Shown: positions 1 to 7,901 of the stretch, piece after piece | Layout of the letters: each line of letters begins with the position of its first letter | Numbering within the stretch: the first letter of the stretch is position 1 | Source of the DNA: Mariniphaga sp. | GTDB lineage: Bacteria > Bacteroidota > Bacteroidia > Bacteroidales > Prolixibacteraceae | DNA: 64,000 nucleotides | Reading direction: 5' to 3' | NCBI GenBank assembly: GCA_025355585.1 | Contig: JANXZJ010000086.1 | Location: 58,928-122,927, forward strand | The notes under the pieces: model-generated | The model's input: the letters and a program-made list of their open reading frames with translations, nothing else | Told to the model about the DNA's origin: nothing | Databases searched by the model: none | Program-made: the position numbers and the translations under genes

Positions 1-1
1 T

Positions 2-322
2 GCAGTTAAGAATGAAATGGAATATTTCAATTCCGCTAACGATGCCTGGTCGCTGAAAGCACAACTTACCAAGACAGGTAACCTTTTTGTTGAAATTATC
101 AAATGGAATGACAAAGAATGTGGTTGGAACCAGATTACATCTCCAAACACAGGAAAGATAACCTATTCTGCATGCAAATTAAAGGCTGATAATCAATACA
201 CGATTAAAGTTAATGGTCAAATCTTTAAGACCTTGAAAAGCGACAAAGAGGGTCGTTTGGAATTTGATGTTAATCCGAGAGCCGACTCAACAACGATCCG
301 CATTCAATTATTGAACAATTAG
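2..322 (+). CDS. C-terminal part of an unrecognised beta-rich protein (5' truncated by window edge)
   Basis: The reading frame is already open at base 2, before the first ATG at 17, so this is the end of a longer gene that begins outside the window. About 106 residues are visible and end in ..RIQLLNN. Alternating hydrophobic and polar residues (LFVEIIKW, TIKVNGQIF, STTIRIQLL) suggest a beta-sandwich of the kind found at the C-terminus of glycoside hydrolases. It ends 7 nt before a GH106 rhamnosidase gene, so both are probably in one polysaccharide-utilisation operon. I cannot name the family from this fragment, and a link to carbohydrate degradation is inferred only from context. Confidence 0.6.
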   Translation, partial: AVKNEMEYFNSANDAWSLKAQLTKTGNLFVEIIKWNDKECGWNQITSPNTGKITYSACKLKADNQYTIKVNGQIFKTLKSDKEGRLEFDVNPRADSTTIRIQLLNN

Positions 323-329
323 AAAATCC

Positions 330-3300
330 ATGAAAAGAGCACTCATATTGGTTTCGGTTCTGGCAGTTGCATTCATAGTTGCATCCGGCCTGACAGATAA
401 AACAAAAGTAACTGACAAGGCTTTGGAGAGTGGTTTCATTACTCCGCCCGATTCGATTCAAACCAGCGTTTACTGGTACTGGATATCCGACAATATTTCA
501 AAAGAGGGAGTTGTAAAGGATCTGCAATCGATGAAAAAGGCGGGTATCAACCGCGCTTTCATCGGTAATATTGGCCTTGATGATATTCCTTACGGGAAAG
601 TCAAAATGTTGAGTGAAGAATGGTGGGATATCCTCCATGTGGCGTTGAAAACAGCAACTGAGCTGAACATCGAAATCGGAATTTTCAACTCCCCGGGATG
701 GAGCCAGTCGGGTGGTCCCTGGGTAAAAGCAGATGCGGCCATGCGCTACCTTACTGCTTCGGAACTTCGGGTTAAAGGACCTCTGAAATTGTCGCAGAAG
801 CTGGAAAAGCCTATTGCTATTTTTCAGGATGTAAAGGTGATTGCCTATCCGGCTCCAAAAGATGACCGGCTTGTCCTGAATACTAAAAATGGGAAAGTAA
901 CTTCGTCTCCGCAAATTGCCGATTTGGATAAAATTGTGGATGGTGACAATAAAACCGGAATCAGCTTTCCAACAAACGGTGAATTTGTGGTTGATATACA
1001 AGCCAATGCCCCATTTACAGCTCGCAGCCTTTCTGTTCGTTCCACCGAACAACCGATGAATGTTACTGCCGCAATTCAGGTTCAGGAAGCAGGTGGCGAA
1101 TATCGTACCCTTTCCGAATTTCAGATCAACCGTTCAAATCCGTCGCTGAGTGTTGGTTTTGATCCTTACGCCCCGGTTGTTGTGTCATTTCCGGCTACCA
1201 CAGCCACCAACTTCCGGTTGGTCATTAAAAATGCGAATCCCAAAAGTGGTTTGTCGGAAGTGGTATTGGCAGCATCCCCCCGGGTAGAACGATACAGCGA
1301 GAAAACGCTCGCCAAAATGCACCCGACACCACTACCTTACTGGAAAGACTATCAGTGGGCGCAACAGCCGGAAGCCAATGATCAGTCAACGGTGATCGAT
1401 GCCTCCAAAGTAATTGATATTTCGAAGAATCTGTCAGCCGACGGTACCCTTACCTGGGATGTTCCCGAAGGGGATTGGGTAATCCTGCGAACCGGAATGA
1501 CGCCAACCGGAACACAGAATGCACCTGCTTCACCTGAAGCTACCGGCTACGAAGTGGACAAGATGAGCAAAAAACATGTCGCCATGCATTTTGACGGACA
1601 CATGGGTGAAATACTAAAACGCATTCCCGAAGCCGATCGAAAATGTTTCAAAGTGGTGGTTCAGGACAGCTACGAAACCGGCGGGCAGAATTTTACGGAT
1701 GGTTTTCTGGATGAGTTTAAACAGCGATATGGTTACGATGCGGTTCCCTATCTTCCGGTTTACAAAGGATTGGTTGTGAATAGCGAACAAGCATCTGACC
1801 GTTTTCTGTGGGACATGCGGCGTATGGTCGCGGATAAAGTGGCTTACGATTACGTGGGTGGACTGAGGGATATCAGCCATAAATATGGACTGCGCACCTG
1901 GCTTGAATGCTATGGTCACTGGGGTTTTCCGAGCGAGTTCCTGATGTATGGGGGGCAGTCGGATGAAATTGGCGGTGAGTTCTGGAGCGAAGGCGAATTA
2001 GGCGATATTGAAAACCGTGCTGCGACTTCTTGCGGGCACATTTACGGAAAGACAAAAATATCTGCTGAATCAAATACCTGTGCGGGAAATCCGTTTTCGC
2101 GTTATCCCGGTGTAATCAAGCAACGTGGCGACCGCTTTTTTGCGGAGGGGATCAACAACACGCTGCTGCATGTTTATATCACACAACCTTACGAGGAGAA
2201 GAATCCCGGAATGAATGCATGGTTTGGGAATGAGTTCAACCGCAAAAACACGTGGTTTTCGCAAATGGATGTTTATACCCAATACCTGAAAAGGACGAAT
2301 TTCATGCTTCAGCAGGGATTGAATGTGGCCGATGTTGCCTATTTTATTGGCGAAGATGCCCCGAAAATGACGGGAATCGTTGACCCGGCGCTTCCGGTAG
2401 GTTATCAGTTCGACTATATGAATGCCGAAGTCATTGAGAAATATATGACTGTGAAAGACGGTCTGATTACGTTGCCGCACGGCACCCAATACCGGATGAT
2501 GGTTTTGCCTAAGCTGGAAACAATGCGCCCCGAGGTGCTGGCTAAAATTAAACAGTTGGTCAATGATGGCGCAGTTATTTTAGGACCTGCACCAAAGCGT
2601 TCCCCCAGTTTGCAAAACCAGCCCGAAGCCGACCAACAGCTTCAGAAAATGGCCTCCGAATTGTGGGGAGAAGTAGATGGTGTGAAAGTAAAATCCCGCA
2701 AGTTCGGAAAAGGATTGATCATCAACGGTATGACGATGAAAGAAGCCTTTGCTTTGATCAACTGCGTGCCCGACTGCAAATTACCGGAGGATCTTTCAAT
2801 TCACTACGGACACCGCACATTGGGAAATAGCGAAATCTATTTCGTGACAAACCAAACGGCAGAAACCAAACTGATAACACCTGAATTCAGAGTCAACGGA
2901 ATGCAACCGGAACTTTGGGAAGCCGCAACCGGGTCTATCCGCAACCTCCCTGCATTTGATGAAAAAGTAAATGCCACTATCGTTCCGCTAAAACTGGAAC
3001 CTTACGAAAGCGTATTTGTCGTTTTCCGCAAAACTTCTGGTAAAGCATCGGCAAACAGTGTTGATGCCAATTATCCGGCACCGACAGTTTTCGCTAACCT
3101 TAATGGGCCATGGAATGTCAGCTTCAACGCCTCGCAAAGAGGTCCGAAAGAACCGGTTGTTTTCGAAACGCTGCAGGACTGGACGACATCGAAGGATGAC
3201 CAGATCAAATACTATTCAGGGACTGCTTTTTATACTAATAAATTTAAGTTGGATAAGCTACCTGCCAATGAGAAGATAATTATCAATTTAGGTAAATTTA

Positions 3301-3572
3301 CGGCGATGGCTAAAGTCACGGTAAACGGCACGTATGCCGGTGGATTATGGACATCACCTTATCAGCTCGACATCACCAAATTAGTCAAAACTGGTGAAAA
3401 CGAATTGAAGATTGAAGTTGTAAATACCTGGGTGAACCGTTTGATTGGAGATAGCAAGTTACCAATCGGCCAGCGGCCAACCTGGTGCCCGGTCAATCCC
3501 TATAAGCCTGATAGTCCATTGCAGCCTTCCGGGCTGATGGGGCCGGTTCGTGTCTTAGGTATTAAGTATTAA
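330..3572 (+). CDS. GH106-family alpha-L-rhamnosidase
   Basis: A secreted 1080-residue protein with an N-terminal signal peptide (about residues 1-20, MKRALILVSVLAVAFIVASG). It then matches the layout of glycoside hydrolase family 106, which cleaves terminal alpha-L-rhamnose from pectic and other plant or microbial glycans. Family-like features are the start of the barrel (SVYWYWISDNISKEGVVKDL), the NSPGWSQSGGPWV segment near residue 125, the QDSYETGGQNFTDGFLDEF stretch near residues 442-460, and a C-terminal galactose-binding-like beta-sandwich (LGKFTAMAKVTVNGTYAGG, about 985-1005) ending GPVRVLGIKY. Length is normal for the family. No lipobox is seen, so it is probably periplasmic. The exact substrate cannot be read from sequence. 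Family assignment is from remembered motifs, not a search. Confidence 0.88.
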   Translation: MKRALILVSVLAVAFIVASGLTDKTKVTDKALESGFITPPDSIQTSVYWYWISDNISKEGVVKDLQSMKKAGINRAFIGNIGLDDIPYGKVKMLSEEWWDILHVALKTATELNIEIGIFNSPGWSQSGGPWVKADAAMRYLTASELRVKGPLKLSQKLEKPIAIFQDVKVIAYPAPKDDRLVLNTKNGKVTSSPQIADLDKIVDGDNKTGISFPTNGEFVVDIQANAPFTARSLSVRSTEQPMNVTAAIQVQEAGGEYRTLSEFQINRSNPSLSVGFDPYAPVVVSFPATTATNFRLVIKNANPKSGLSEVVLAASPRVERYSEKTLAKMHPTPLPYWKDYQWAQQPEANDQSTVIDASKVIDISKNLSADGTLTWDVPEGDWVILRTGMTPTGTQNAPASPEATGYEVDKMSKKHVAMHFDGHMGEILKRIPEADRKCFKVVVQDSYETGGQNFTDGFLDEFKQRYGYDAVPYLPVYKGLVVNSEQASDRFLWDMRRMVADKVAYDYVGGLRDISHKYGLRTWLECYGHWGFPSEFLMYGGQSDEIGGEFWSEGELGDIENRAATSCGHIYGKTKISAESNTCAGNPFSRYPGVIKQRGDRFFAEGINNTLLHVYITQPYEEKNPGMNAWFGNEFNRKNTWFSQMDVYTQYLKRTNFMLQQGLNVADVAYFIGEDAPKMTGIVDPALPVGYQFDYMNAEVIEKYMTVKDGLITLPHGTQYRMMVLPKLETMRPEVLAKIKQLVNDGAVILGPAPKRSPSLQNQPEADQQLQKMASELWGEVDGVKVKSRKFGKGLIINGMTMKEAFALINCVPDCKLPEDLSIHYGHRTLGNSEIYFVTNQTAETKLITPEFRVNGMQPELWEAATGSIRNLPAFDEKVNATIVPLKLEPYESVFVVFRKTSGKASANSVDANYPAPTVFANLNGPWNVSFNASQRGPKEPVVFETLQDWTTSKDDQIKYYSGTAFYTNKFKLDKLPANEKIIINLGKFTAMAKVTVNGTYAGGLWTSPYQLDITKLVKTGENELKIEVVNTWVNRLIGDSKLPIGQRPTWCPVNPYKPDSPLQPSGLMGPVRVLGIKY

Positions 3573-3830
3573 CCCGAGTTCGATATAATTGTTTAATATT
3601 CTAAAAATAAGGCAATAAGGCTGTTTCCTATTGCTAATTTGTCTTCTGCTGAGGTTGAAAAACAGGATAAGGTTTTAAAACCTGCTTCTCTAAACCCGAC
3701 CTTAAGTAGTGATTTTTGGACCATAGGAAATTAAAACCTTAATGATTTGGCCTGTTTAACTGCTTTTATGACCGTTGCCTGAAAGACAAAATGAAAAAGA
3801 AACAGAAATGCCCTAAACTGATTGGAATAA

Positions 3831-3864
3831 AAAGAGTTGCCAGTTTAAGCGTTTGCAACTCTTT
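3831..3864 (+). terminator. Hairpin, possible terminator of the GH106 operon
   Basis: A perfect 10-bp stem (AAAGAGTTGC with GCAACTCTTT) surrounds a 14-nt loop. The following tail is only weakly T-rich (TTAAAATT), so termination activity is uncertain. It lies about 260 nt after the rhamnosidase stop codon. Confidence 0.4.
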
Positions 3865-4030
3865 AAAATTCAGTGGATAAAGTCGGAATCAATCTGAGGA
3901 TCTTTAGACTATAAGTCTTGAAAATAGCATCAATAATTATTGAATGTCAGATGTTTAGGTTTTGGCTCAAAGCTTAAAACGATCTATATCCGGTAAAACA
4001 AAAATACAAATTAAAAAATTGATTAATATG

Positions 4031-4062
4031 TTGGTAAATTCAAATTTATTTTCATAACTTTA
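4031..4062 (+). promoter_or_regulatory. Bacteroidetes-type promoter candidate for cas6
   Basis: TTGG at 4031-4034 is followed after 20 nt by TAACTTTA at 4055-4062, one mismatch from the TAnnTTTG -7 box. The predicted transcript would begin about 50 nt before the cas6 start codon. Confidence 0.4.
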
Positions 4063-4119
4063 GCGTTGAAATGTTTTTGTTGCTTGACCTGGTAATAACT
4101 GATGTTTTAAACCTAACCA

Positions 4120-4890
4120 ATGAGATTCAAACTTAACCTTTCGCTGATTAACCGAAATCAAAATGTACTTCCTGTTAACTACCAGTACGAATTAAGCGCC
4201 TGGATCTACAAGGTGATCAATCAAAGTGATCCCGATTTTGCCGTCTGGCTGCACGACAAAGGATTTTCGGATGATAAAAAGCAGTTCCGGCTGTTTACTT
4301 TCTCGAACTTAATTGTGCCGCAACGCGAGATCATCAAGGATCGGCTGATTATTAAATCAGATCAATTCGCGTTGATTATTTCCACATTACCCGAAGAGAC
4401 CATCCAACACTTTGTAAGTGGTGTATTTCGCGACCGGGAGTTTTCGCTGGGTGACCGGATTTCGGATGCCCGGTTTCGGATTAACGCGATCGAAACGCTG
4501 CCAATTCCTGTTTTCGCCGACGAAATGTCATTCCGGTCACTTTCCCCGTTGTTTGTTTCCGGCAAGGTCGAAGGACATCAATATGCCCAGCATTTTTCGC
4601 CCGAATATGAAGGTTATCTTCAGCTGATGATCAATAATCTGAAGGCAAAACAGAAGGTATTCACGGGCAATGAATCAGTATTCGATGTTAAGAATGCAGC
4701 ATTTATACTTTTGAGTCCCGCCAAACAAAAAGGTATTACAATCAAGGCGGGAACACCGCAACAGACTAAACTGGTGGGATATCAATACAATTTTAAACTC
4801 AAAGCCGATGCAGCATTGCTGCGCATGGGTTACTATACCGGATTCGGAGAGAAGAACAGCATGGGTTTTGGTTGTTGCGCAACACTGTAA
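4120..4890 (+). CDS. cas6: CRISPR-associated endoribonuclease Cas6 (orphan)
   Basis: A 256-residue protein that looks like Cas6, the RAMP-fold nuclease that cuts CRISPR precursor RNA within the repeat. The C-terminal glycine-rich signature GYYTGFGEKNSMGFG (about residues 237-251) is characteristic. Tyr30, His45 and Lys53/54 stand where the Tyr31-His46-Lys52 catalytic triad of archaeal Cas6 is placed, so the enzyme appears intact. Length is typical. No other cas gene and no repeat-spacer array is visible in 64 kb, so it is either an orphan that works in trans on a distant array or has been repurposed. A pRiA4b ORF-3-like gene follows after 60 nt on the same strand. Confidence 0.88.
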   Translation: MRFKLNLSLINRNQNVLPVNYQYELSAWIYKVINQSDPDFAVWLHDKGFSDDKKQFRLFTFSNLIVPQREIIKDRLIIKSDQFALIISTLPEETIQHFVSGVFRDREFSLGDRISDARFRINAIETLPIPVFADEMSFRSLSPLFVSGKVEGHQYAQHFSPEYEGYLQLMINNLKAKQKVFTGNESVFDVKNAAFILLSPAKQKGITIKAGTPQQTKLVGYQYNFKLKADAALLRMGYYTGFGEKNSMGFGCCATL

Positions 4891-4950
4891 ACGGACGACT
4901 TAAAAACCTCGAAGGTTATAACAGATAGAATAACTAAAAATAATAGGATT

Positions 4951-5514
4951 ATGGCATATCAATTTAAAATTCAACTAATGAACGTGGCCAAACCACCCGT
5001 TTGGCGTCAAATCCAGGTTCCCGAAAAGTTTACTTTTTATAACCTGCACCAGTTGATACAGCTTGCTTTTGGATGGTCGGATGACCATCTTTACCAGTTC
5101 AGTCCAAAAGGTTATGGCTCGCATCCGGTTATTGCCATACCAACGGAAGAAGACTGGGAGAAACCCGACATGAATGCGATGAAAACCAAATTAAACAAGG
5201 TTTTTACTACCGAAAAACAAACCTTTAACTACCTCTATGATTTTGGCGATGATTGGTCACATAAAATTACCCTTGAAAAATTGGTGCCCGATGATATCAA
5301 AAGTCCTGTTTGTCTGGCCGGTAAGGGCGCCTGTCCGCCCGAAGATTGTGGAGGCGCGTGGGGCTACGAAAACCTGAAAGTAATTCTGGCCGATCCCAAA
5401 CACGAAGAACATGTGGATATGAAAGAGTGGCTGGGCCTGGCTGAAGATGAAGATTGGGATGCCAATTATTTTGATTTGGATGAAGTTAATGAAATACTGA
5501 AAGATTATAAATAA
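4951..5514 (+). CDS. Plasmid pRiA4b ORF-3 family protein
   Basis: A 187-residue acidic soluble protein with the features of the pRiA4b ORF-3 family: the opening KPPVWRQIQVPEKFTFYNLH, the LIQLAFGWSDDHLYQF segment, FNYLYDFGDDWSHKI near residue 100, and the CLAGKGACPPEDCGG motif near 125-139 whose cysteines may bind metal. The family is common on mobile elements and chromosomes and has no established biochemical role. It lies 60 nt after cas6 in the same direction and is probably co-transcribed with it. A strong palindrome 10 nt after its stop codon may end the transcript. Whether it works with Cas6 is unknown. Confidence 0.85.
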   Translation: MAYQFKIQLMNVAKPPVWRQIQVPEKFTFYNLHQLIQLAFGWSDDHLYQFSPKGYGSHPVIAIPTEEDWEKPDMNAMKTKLNKVFTTEKQTFNYLYDFGDDWSHKITLEKLVPDDIKSPVCLAGKGACPPEDCGGAWGYENLKVILADPKHEEHVDMKEWLGLAEDEDWDANYFDLDEVNEILKDYK

Positions 5515-5524
5515 TACGTTCTTC

Positions 5525-5557
5525 AGCGCTGACAGGGTTTCAAACCCTGTCAGCGCT
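5525..5557. repeat. Perfect 33-bp palindrome (REP-like, possible terminator)
   Basis: A 16-bp arm (AGCGCTGACAGGGTTT) is followed by one central base and its exact reverse complement. A realistic RNA hairpin would have a loop of about TTTCAAA. The GACAGGGTTT..AAACCCTGTC core resembles short extragenic palindromes that recur in Bacteroidetes genomes. It starts 10 nt after the pRiA4b-like gene and has little T tail. Confidence 0.75.
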
Positions 5558-5631
5558 TTAATCGCAATTGATTTTTAAACGATTACCTTATCGCACCCCC
5601 GGGGAATTTATAAATTAATAAATTTAGTGTT

Positions 5632-6021
5632 ATGAGTATCGAATTTAATGTTATTCAGAGAGGTGAACCCGGCGTCGTAGGTGGCGGCGTGAAGAAGTAT
5701 TATGCATCCGGCCAGGCGAGTGGCGAGATTACCCTTTCGAGTATGGGCAAGCGGATCGAACAGATGTGTACCGTAAATGGTGCTGATGTTCGTGCGGTTA
5801 TTTACGCAATGCTTGAGGTCATGATACTTGAAATGGCAGATGGGAAGATTATACGACTTGGTGAATTGGGCAGTTTACGGGTCAACATCAGCAGCGAAGG
5901 GATGGAAAAAGAAGAAGATGTTAAGGCGAGTGTTATTCGAAGTGCGAAGGTTGTCTTCACACCTGGTAAAGACTTGAAAAACATGCTTGAAACGCTTACT
6001 TACGAAAAGATCGCAAAGTAG
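5632..6021 (+). CDS. HU-related DNA-binding protein
   Basis: A 129-residue protein of the Bacteroidetes-specific HU-related family, a bacterial nucleoid-protein fold with an extended N-terminus. It begins with the family-typical MSIEFNVIQRGEPG. The middle (GADVRAVIYAMLEVMILEMADGKIIRLGELGSLRV, given here as separate pieces: helix GADVRAVIYAMLEV, turn DGKIIRLGELGSLRV) matches the helical dimerisation core followed by the first beta arm strand of HU. FTPGKDLKNML near residue 108 corresponds to the C-terminal helix. It has its own upstream gap of 117 nt. The GATGCG inverted-repeat cluster begins 40 nt downstream. Confidence 0.82.
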   Translation: MSIEFNVIQRGEPGVVGGGVKKYYASGQASGEITLSSMGKRIEQMCTVNGADVRAVIYAMLEVMILEMADGKIIRLGELGSLRVNISSEGMEKEEDVKASVIRSAKVVFTPGKDLKNMLETLTYEKIAK

Positions 6022-6061
6022 TAAGTTGTTCTGAAAATTGCCTAAGTAAATGAAAAGCAGT

Positions 6062-6163
6062 AACGATGCGCAGCAGGTAAAATTTGTTGAGCATCGTTTG
6101 GTCAACCGATGCGGAAAAGATTTATTTTCCTCCGCATCAAAAAAAATCTGTTGCGCATCGGTT
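6062..6163. repeat. Cluster of GATGCG-core inverted repeats with alternative pairing
   Basis: AACGATGC (6062-6069) pairs with GCATCGTT (6091-6098). AACCGATGCG (6104-6113) can pair with CGCATCGGTT (6154-6163), while the overlapping GATGCGGA (6108-6115) can pair instead with TCCGCATC (6131-6138). The two structures in the right half exclude each other. No gene is seen here. It could be a folded 3' UTR, a REP-type element or a protein-binding array. Confidence 0.6.
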
Positions 6164-6191
6164 TTAATACTGTTAATCGCTGAGTTGTCAC

Positions 6192-6227
6192 AGACCCGTC
6201 AGGTTTCGAAAATCTGACGGGTCTTTT
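6192..6227 (+). terminator. Rho-independent terminator with REP-like palindrome
   Basis: The arms AGACCCGTCAG (6192-6202) and CTGACGGGTCT (6214-6224) form an 11-bp stem, extended by four more pairs inward, and are followed by TTTT. It probably ends the HU-like gene transcript. The CCCGTCAGGTTT core is similar to the palindrome at 5525-5557. Confidence 0.7.
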
Positions 6228-6328
6228 GCGATTTGGTCAAGAGATTGGGGTTGGGCGATTTGGCTTAAGCCGATCTTCGATTTTATTAATTGAATGATTG
6301 GAAGTTGTGCAAATCATTGGGCAAATAA

Positions 6329-6353
6329 AAAAGAGGCTGGAATTGCCTCTTTT
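6329..6353 (-). terminator. Terminator for tRNA-Ala
   Basis: A 9-bp stem (AAAAGAGGC with GCCTCTTTT, 7-nt loop), read on the minus strand, is followed by a TTTTTTATTT-type tail. It lies 19 nt beyond the 3' end of the tRNA. Confidence 0.65.
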
Positions 6354-6371
6354 AATAAATGGTAAAGTAAG

Positions 6372-6445
6372 TGGAGAATATCGGAATCGAACCGATGACC
6401 TTTTGACTGCCAGTCAAACGCTCTAGCCAACTGAGCTAATCCCCC
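6372..6445 (-). tRNA. tRNA-Ala (anticodon GGC)
   Basis: On the minus strand these 74 bases fold into a full cloverleaf: acceptor GGGGGAT with ATTCTCC, D arm GCTC..GAGC, anticodon stem TTTGA/TCAAA around loop CTGGCAG, and T arm ATCGG TTCGATT CCGAT. The anticodon reads GGC. The acceptor has the G3-U70 wobble pair that marks alanine tRNAs, which supports the identity. CCA is not encoded. Confidence 0.95.
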
Positions 6446-6459
6446 TTCAATAACGGGTG

Positions 6460-6488
6460 CAAAAATACAATTTTTTATGAATCAGCAA
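6460..6488 (-). promoter_or_regulatory. Promoter for tRNA-Ala
   Basis: On the minus strand, TTG (complement of CAA at 6486-6488) is followed after 18 nt by TATTTTTG (complement of 6460-6467), a perfect TAnnTTTG box. It sits 15 nt before the mature tRNA 5' end. Confidence 0.6.
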
Positions 6489-6572
6489 CCCTGTTTATAA
6501 GTAAATCGATAGGGTCAATTACTATTTATCCCGGCACGCGAAAGGTATCGGGATTTTTTATTCAAATTGTAC

Positions 6573-6580
6573 TAATTTTG
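6573..6580 (+). promoter_or_regulatory. -7 box abutting the hflX start codon
   Basis: TAATTTTG fits TAnnTTTG exactly and ends only 4 nt before the ATG at 6585. Transcription from it would begin at or near the start codon, giving a leaderless or very short leader, or initiation at the second Met (6594). No clear -33 element is seen. Confidence 0.4.
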
Positions 6581-6584
6581 CAGC

Positions 6585-7796
6585 ATGGCAAAAATGCACG
6601 ATACATCAGAACAGAAAGAAAGAATAGTCATAGTTGGATTAGTTACCAGCCGGCAAAATGAGAAAAAGGTAAAAGAGTACCTTGACGAACTCGAATTTCT
6701 TGTTGACACAGCGGGTGCAGAGGTTTGGGAACGGTTTATTCAAAAGTTGGAAAATCCTAATCGTGCTACTTTTGTGGGTACCGGTAAGCTTCAGGAAATC
6801 GCTGATTTTGTCAAAGTTCATGACATTGATACCGTTATTTTTGATGACGAACTTTCCCCGACTCATCTTCGGAATATTGAACCGGCCTTAAACTGCAAAG
6901 TGATCGATCGTACTAATCTTATCCTCGATATATTTGCTAAAAGAGCACAGACCGCTCACTCAAAAACCCAGGTGGAGTTGGCACAATGTCAGTATTTACT
7001 TCCCAGATTAACCAGGTTTTGGTCGCATCTTGAGCGTCAGCAGGGTGGGGTAGGTTCCCGGGGACCAGGAGAATCGCAGATCGAAACTGACCGCAGGATT
7101 GTTCTTGACAGGATTTCGTTTTTAAAGGAAAATCTGGAGAAGATTGATCGCCAAATGAGCGTTCAGCGGCGCAACCGCGGCAATATGATCCGGGTGGCGC
7201 TTGTAGGATATACCAATGTCGGGAAATCGACCATTATGAACCTGATCAGTAAGTCGGAAGTTTTTGCTGAGAATAAATTGTTTGCTACACTTGATACCAC
7301 CGTACGCAAAGTTGTTATTGCAAATTTGCCGTTTCTGTTAACCGACACGGTAGGTTTTATACGGAAATTGCCGGTTCACCTGGTCGAATCGTTTAAATCG
7401 ACACTTGATGAAACCCGCGAAGCTGATTTACTGATTCATGTGGTTGATATATCGCATGCCGGATTTGAATCTCAGGTTGAGGTTGTCAACAAAACACTCG
7501 GAGAAATTGGCGCTGGCGACAAGCCGATGATCTACCTCTTTAATAAAATGGATGCCTTTACATTCGTCGAAAAGGAAGAAGACGATTTGCTGCCATCCAC
7601 ACAAGATAATATGACCCTTGAAGACTGGAAACAATCCTGGATTGGAAAGCATCAAAACATTACACTCTTTATCTCTGCAAAGGAAAAGACCAATATAGAA
7701 GAGTTTAAAAAGGTTTTATACGACGAAGTGAAGACGCTTCATATCAAACGCTTTCCTTTCAACGATTTTCTTTATCAGGTTTATGACGAAAGCTAA
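6585..7796 (+). CDS. hflX: GTPase HflX
   Basis: A 403-residue ribosome-associated GTPase that in other bacteria splits stalled or heat-damaged ribosomes. The N-terminal HflX domain includes ATFVGTGKLQEI and the FDDELSPTHLRNIE segment. The linker carries the family signature GGVGSRGPGESQIETDRR near residue 155. The G domain has the P-loop GYTNVGKST (about 208-216), the TLDTT switch, DTVGFIRKLP (G3) and NKMD (G4, near 322). Length is normal. It is a single gene, read from a promoter that touches its start and closed by a strong hairpin at 7843-7871. Confidence 0.95.
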   Translation: MAKMHDTSEQKERIVIVGLVTSRQNEKKVKEYLDELEFLVDTAGAEVWERFIQKLENPNRATFVGTGKLQEIADFVKVHDIDTVIFDDELSPTHLRNIEPALNCKVIDRTNLILDIFAKRAQTAHSKTQVELAQCQYLLPRLTRFWSHLERQQGGVGSRGPGESQIETDRRIVLDRISFLKENLEKIDRQMSVQRRNRGNMIRVALVGYTNVGKSTIMNLISKSEVFAENKLFATLDTTVRKVVIANLPFLLTDTVGFIRKLPVHLVESFKSTLDETREADLLIHVVDISHAGFESQVEVVNKTLGEIGAGDKPMIYLFNKMDAFTFVEKEEDDLLPSTQDNMTLEDWKQSWIGKHQNITLFISAKEKTNIEEFKKVLYDEVKTLHIKRFPFNDFLYQVYDES

Positions 7797-7842
7797 TTCC
7801 GTAATTGAAACCGGGATAATGAGAAGTTGAAAAACATACAAT

Positions 7843-7871
7843 AAAAAAGCTGTCCGAAAGACAGCTTTTTT
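7843..7871. terminator. Bidirectional terminator between hflX and asd
   Basis: A 12-bp stem AAAAAAGCTGTC / GACAGCTTTTTT with a five-base loop CGAAA. A-rich and T-rich flanks on both sides let it serve both convergent genes. Confidence 0.9.
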
Positions 7872-7901
7872 ATTGGTAATGGATTGTCGAAAACGTATGG
7901 T

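Larger units (their letters stand above)
3573..4119. other. Non-coding gap between the GH106 gene and cas6
   Basis: No credible gene is seen in these 547 bases. The stretch contains a hairpin at 3831-3864, a small palindrome GGTTTTAAAACC at 3671-3682 and a promoter-like pair at 4031-4062. I looked for evenly spaced direct repeats that could be a CRISPR array serving the adjacent cas6 and found none. Confidence 0.6.

Noticed and set aside
3573..4119. Possible CRISPR array next to cas6
   Set aside because: No regularly spaced direct repeats with unique spacers are visible; only isolated palindromes occur.
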